A stretch of DNA of 64,000 nt, taken from contig NZ_CP046804.1 in the NCBI RefSeq assembly GCF_009763805.1, positions 3,038,001 through 3,102,000 of the forward strand. Direction: 5' to 3'. Every line of letters begins with the position of its first letter. Positions within the stretch are counted from its first letter, which is position 1. The DNA comes from Vibrio cidicii (GTDB taxonomy: Bacteria; Pseudomonadota; Gammaproteobacteria; Enterobacterales; Vibrionaceae). Below the pieces are notes generated by a model. It saw only the letters and a list, made by a program, of their open reading frames with translations, was not told the origin of the DNA and did no database searches. Made by a program: the position numbers and the translations under genes. Positions 60,396-64,000 of the stretch are shown here, piece by piece.

Positions 60396-61082
60396 TTATT
60401 CCTCAACCATCAAATAGCCACGGCCACGTAAGGTTTTGATGCGTGACTTGCCATCGGCTCGCTCGGGAAGCTTTTTGCGTAAATTGGACACGTGCATATC
60501 AATGGCGCGATCAAACGCGGCGAGGCGTTTGCCAAGCACATCCAGACTGAGCGTCTCTTTGGTCAGCGTTTCCCCCGGATTCTGCACAAAATGGCTCAGG
60601 AGGGCAAATTCTGTTGAGGTGAGATCAAGTAGGCTCTCTTGGCAATAGGCTTCTTGTCTGCCCGGGTAGAGTTTGAGGTCTTGATACTCAATGCAGTCGC
60701 CACCGTTTTTCGTGCTTTTGGGGTTGCTGGTGCGGCGTAAAATGGCTTTGATACGTGCCAGTAGTTCCCGGTCACTGAACGGTTTAGGCAAATAATCGTC
60801 GGCACCCAGCTCAAGGCCGAGCACTCGGTCAATCTCTTCCCCTTTAGCGGTCAGCATCAAGACCGGGGTTTCCCAGTGTGCACGCAGGCGTTTTAAGGTG
60901 TCGATACCGTTGAGCTTGGGCATCATCACATCCAACAGAATCAGATCGATCTCTGCCGTCAGTGCCGCAAGGCCACTTTCACCATCATTCGCTTCGGTGA
61001 TATTAAACCCTTCGTACGAAAGCACTTCGGTCAGTAAACCGGTCAGCTCGGTGTCGTCGTCGATCAGCAGAATATTGGCCAT
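60396..61082 (-). CDS. cpxR: Response regulator CpxR
   Basis: A 228-residue OmpR/PhoB-type regulator. The receiver has DDDTELTGLL and the phospho-Asp in LILLDVMMPKLNGID; the winged helix is in the C-terminal half (SNLRKKLPER, TLRGRGYLM). It regulates envelope-folding genes. A good CpxR box lies about 80 bases upstream, between cpxR and the divergent cpxP, so the unit is likely autoregulated. Confidence 0.95.
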   Translation of the reverse strand: MANILLIDDDTELTGLLTEVLSYEGFNITEANDGESGLAALTAEIDLILLDVMMPKLNGIDTLKRLRAHWETPVLMLTAKGEEIDRVLGLELGADDYLPKPFSDRELLARIKAILRRTSNPKSTKNGGDCIEYQDLKLYPGRQEAYCQESLLDLTSTEFALLSHFVQNPGETLTKETLSLDVLGKRLAAFDRAIDMHVSNLRKKLPERADGKSRIKTLRGRGYLMVEE

Positions 61083-61160
61083 AGAATTACCTTTAAATAT
61101 CGTCGTTCTGTCTTAATAGTACTGTGAAATGGCTGTCAGGTATGAGGAGCAATGTCGCTC

Positions 61161-61175
61161 TTTACGATACTTTAC
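61161..61175. promoter_or_regulatory. CpxR box
   Basis: TTTAC-GATAC-TTTAC on the plus strand, which is GTAAA-N5-GTAAA on the minus strand, an exact match to the CpxR consensus. It lies in the cpxR-cpxP gap and can serve both. Confidence 0.85.
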
Positions 61176-61269
61176 GCTCTCTATACGCCACTTTACTCAG
61201 GGTTTTGTATTCTAAACTCAAGCGCTGTGAGAGCAGCTCAGAAACAACTGAATGAGTAAGGAATAGATT

Positions 61270-61789
61270 ATGAAAACGGTAAAAAAACTGGTACTGGCTG
61301 CGGCGATTCTTCCTTTAACTTTGGCAACCGCAAGTGCGTTTGCTTTCGGTGGTGGTAAAGGTCATCACAAAGGCGGTCCTGACGGCGAGTGTGGCATGGG
61401 TATGGATCGCGGTATCTTCCGGGAGTTGAATCTGACCGATGCTCAAAAAGAGCAATTAGACTCGATGCGTCAAGCGGGTCGCAAAGAGATGAAAGCGCAG
61501 TTTAAAGGCAAATTCGCTGATAATCAGGCGGAGCGCCAAGCGCAGCATGCTAAAGTGCAAGCGTTAGTGTTAGCCGACACATTTGATGCCAATGCGGCCA
61601 ACGAGCTGGCAAAAGAGATGGCGGCGAAACAGGCAGATCGCCGGGTGCAAATGTTAGAGAAGCAGCACCAGATGCTGAGCGTTTCTGACTCCAGAGCAGA
61701 AAGCGAAATTTGTGGAGTTACAAAATGAGCGTATGCAGGCGTGCGGTGCGAAAATGCACAAACGCTTTGCCGATAAAGCAGACGATTAA
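61270..61789 (+). CDS. cpxP: Periplasmic Cpx inhibitor CpxP, frameshifted as given
   Basis: A CpxP/Spy-type periplasmic protein of about 172 residues with a signal peptide (MKTVKKLVLAAAILPLTLATASAFA region) and two LTxxQ motifs. The first (LTDAQ) is intact; the second (LTPEQ) appears only after correcting the frame at 61681-61685, where the minus strand reads GAAAC. This independent motif supports the correction. CpxP binds the CpxA sensor domain and delivers misfolded proteins. The stop after correction is at 61787-61789, before a strong terminator. Confidence 0.9.
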
Positions 61790-61793
61790 TCTG

Positions 61794-61819
61794 TTAGGGC
61801 GACAGCAATGTCGCCCTAA
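61794..61819 (+). terminator. Terminator after cpxP
   Basis: TTAGGGCGACA / TGTCGCCCTAA hairpin five bases after the corrected cpxP stop. A 3'-end-derived small RNA like enterobacterial CpxQ would end here; I have no sequence evidence for one. Confidence 0.85.
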
Positions 61820-61880
61820 TTGTTTCATATTCATTCAATGATGAGCGAGTTATACTGGCTGTCTGTTGGTTGAGTTTTAC

Positions 61881-62797
61881 ATGATTATGAAACAGCAATA
61901 TGCACGATTAGTGACTATGGCCGCTTGGACGGCAACAGCGGTCGCCACTCTTCTTCTTATCGTTAAAGTTGCCGCTTGGTGGGTGACGGGATCGGTTAGT
62001 TTACTTGCTTCACTGATTGACTCGATGTTGGATATCGCCGCTTCTGTGGTGAATTTGGTGGTGGTGCGCTACGCGTTGCAACCCGCCGACGAAGAGCACA
62101 CCTTCGGCCATGGCAAAGCGGAATCTTTGGCCGCTTTGGCGCAGGCGATGTTTATTTCCGGTTCGGCGGTTTTCCTCATCTTAAATGGCGTTGATCGCTT
62201 TTTCCGCCCTCACTTGTTGAACTCCCCGAATACGGCGTTTATGTCAGCTTATTTGCCATGGTGGTCACGCTGGGCTTGGTGACATTTCAAAAATACGTGG
62301 TGAAAGCAACGGGTAGCCAAGCGATTGCCGCCGATTCCCTCCATTATCAAAGCGATCTGTTTATGAATGCCGCAATCATGTTGGCACTTGGATTGAGTTA
62401 CTTTGGCGTTGGTCAAGCGGATGCGGTGTTTGCGGTTGGCATTGGGCTATTTATCCTCTATAGCGCGTTCAAAATGGTCAGTGAGGCGGTGCAAACGCTG
62501 CTCGATCGTAAATTGCCTGACGAAGAACTTGAACAGATACATTGCGCGTGCCTAACGGTCGAGCATGTCCTCGGGGTGCATCAGTTGCGCACGCGCATGT
62601 CGGGCCCAACGCGTTTTATCCAGTTGCATCTTGAGCTAGACGATCATTTACCGCTGATCAAAGCGCACCAAATTGCCGACGAAGTGGAAGCGAAACTGTT
62701 GGAACTGTTTCCCGCCTCGGATGTGTTGATCCATCAAGATCCTTACTCTGTGGTGGTCAGCAGCGAGAAAGAGCACATTGAACAGCAGTGGTCGTAA
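61881..62797 (+). CDS. fieF: Cation efflux protein FieF, frameshifted as given
   Basis: A cation-diffusion-facilitator of about 305 residues (FieF/YiiP) that exports Fe(II) and Zn(II) using protons. Membrane segments and metal-site motifs include [40 protein letters not shown] and the cytosolic [12 protein letters not shown]. The frame breaks near 62218-62230: a base is missing, unlike the other nine breaks. Loss of one C from a CCCC run (NSPEYGVY) or loss of one A from GAAAC (KLPEYGVY) both restore it. ATG 61881 is chosen; ATG 61887 is possible. Confidence 0.92.
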
Positions 62798-63078
62798 GTG
62801 AAAATTCGTTTTGTTTTGAAGACAAAAAAGGTGTTGTTGACTATCTTTCCATCTACATCTATTAAGATTCCTGATCCTGATATGAATCAACAAAGTTTTA
62901 CTGCAAAACTGTAATACTCTTACATAAGTAGAAAAGTTACATAAATTTGTGTGTTTTCGTTGGTATTCCTGTAGAGGAAATGTAACATTGCAGACAGATT
63001 TTCCCATTATTTAGGTAGCTGATTACCAGCTACGATTAAGAAAAATTAAATATTGATTGCCAAAGATCGAGGGTGAGC

Positions 63079-64000
63079 ATGATTAAAAAGATCGGTGTTT
63101 TGACAAGTGGTGGCGATGCCCCAGGTATGAACGCGGCAATCCGCGGCGTGGTTCGTACAGCATTGGGTGCAGGCCTTGAAGTGTTTGGTATCTATGACGG
63201 TTACCTTGGTCTCTATGAAGGCCGCATTAAGCCTCTTGATCGTTCAAGCGTTTCTGATGTGATCAACCGTGGTGGTACTTTCCTCGGTTCGGCGCGTTTC
63301 CCTGAATTTAGAGAAGTGGCAGTTCGTGAAAAAGCGATCGAAAACCTAAAAGCTCACGGCATTGATGCGCTGGTGGTGATCGGCGGCGACGGTTCGTACA
63401 TGGGCGCGAAGAAACTGACGGAAATGGGTTACCCATGTATCGGTCTGCCAGGCACAATCGACAACGATATCGCAGGTACGGATTACACCATCGGTTACCT
63501 AACGGCGCTGAATACGGTGATCGAATCGATTGACCGTCTGCGTGATACTTCATCTTCTCACCAGCGTATTTCGATTGTTGAAATCATGGGTCGCCATTGT
63601 GGTGATTTGACGCTGATGTCAGCCATTGCTGGTGGTTGTGAGTACATCATCACGCCAGAAACGGGCTTAGACAAAGAGAAGCTGATCAACAACATTAAAG
63701 ATGGCATCTCGAAAGGTAAGAAACACGCGATCATTGCGCTGACCGAGCTGATGATGGATGCCAACCAATTGGCGAAAGAGATCGAAGCGGGTACAGGACG
63801 TGAAACACGCGCGACCGTTTTGGGTCATATTCAGCGTGGTGGTAAACCAACAGCGTTTGACCGCGTTCTTGCTTCTCGTATGGGTAACTACGCTGTACAT
63901 CTGCTGATGGAAGGTCACGGTGGCCGCTGTGTCGGTATCGTTAAAGAGCAGCTCGTACATCACGATATCATCGATGCAATTGAGAACATGAAGCGCCCAG
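63079..64000 (+). CDS. pfkA: 6-phosphofructokinase, 5' part
   Basis: The first 307 residues of ATP-dependent phosphofructokinase (glycolysis, fructose 6-phosphate to fructose 1,6-bisphosphate), cut by the window end about a dozen residues short of full length. It starts [20 protein letters not shown] and has [13 protein letters not shown], the catalytic [11 protein letters not shown] loop and [20 protein letters not shown] lies before the ATG. A 281-base gap from fieF precedes it. cpxRA-cpxP-fieF-pfkA is the conserved order in enterobacteria as well. Confidence 0.97.
   Translation, partial: MIKKIGVLTSGGDAPGMNAAIRGVVRTALGAGLEVFGIYDGYLGLYEGRIKPLDRSSVSDVINRGGTFLGSARFPEFREVAVREKAIENLKAHGIDALVVIGGDGSYMGAKKLTEMGYPCIGLPGTIDNDIAGTDYTIGYLTALNTVIESIDRLRDTSSSHQRISIVEIMGRHCGDLTLMSAIAGGCEYIITPETGLDKEKLINNIKDGISKGKKHAIIALTELMMDANQLAKEIEAGTGRETRATVLGHIQRGGKPTAFDRVLASRMGNYAVHLLMEGHGGRCVGIVKEQLVHHDIIDAIENMKRP

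Overview
The window looks like part of the main chromosome of a Vibrio species. The order hemE / yjaG / hupA / DUF1481 / purD-purH / zntR, the block aroQ-accB-accC-prmA-dusB-fis, the acetate regulators CrbS/CrbR beside acs, and the block dsbD-dcuA-aspA-fxsA-trmL-cpxA-cpxR-cpxP-fieF-pfkA all fit Vibrionaceae. The assignment rests on protein similarity I recognise by eye; no search was run, and I cannot name the species.

Layout. 1-11.9 kb is core genome: heme, purine, nucleoid and zinc-regulation genes, a chemotaxis receptor and a secreted or membrane-anchored metalloprotease. 11.9-31.0 kb is an integrated island of about 19 kb at the 3' end of fis, bounded by an 81-bp direct repeat (78 identical bases) that carries the last fis codons and the fis terminator. 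The island carries a tyrosine integrase and a Fic protein. It also has a GntR / PTS / GH4 alpha-glucoside cassette and a type I restriction-modification set (hsdM, hsdS, hsdR) followed by an AlbA_2 protein. At its right side are a membrane protein with a zinc-ribbon-like tail, an inovirus-Gp2/YfjJ-like protein beside GATC-containing iterons, two overlapping AlpA-like genes and an unknown gene preceded by phased 10-bp repeats. 31-36 kb is the fis-dusB-prmA-accCB-aroQ block. 36-52.5 kb holds an old-yellow-enzyme reductase with a divergent TetR regulator, then the acetate cluster (acs, CrbS, an acetate-type symporter with its small subunit, CrbR) with NhaP2 inside it. 52.5-64 kb holds dsbD, dcuA, aspA, fxsA, trmL, the Cpx envelope-stress system, fieF and the start of pfkA.

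How the genes work together. The island combines site-specific mobility (Int plus AlpA-like factors), a possible replication module (Gp2-like protein plus two repeat clusters), defence (type I R-M, AlbA_2, Fic) and sugar metabolism. Its position at fis and its int/alpA pair resemble the fis-site phage satellites described in Vibrio, but its cargo is larger and its replication gene looks different.

A striking property of the sequence itself: ten genes have broken reading frames. In nine of them the frame is restored by removing one A from a GAAAC (giving GAAC) on one strand or the other. The nine include both core and island genes. This is most simply a systematic sequence error, so these genes should be read as probably intact in the organism.
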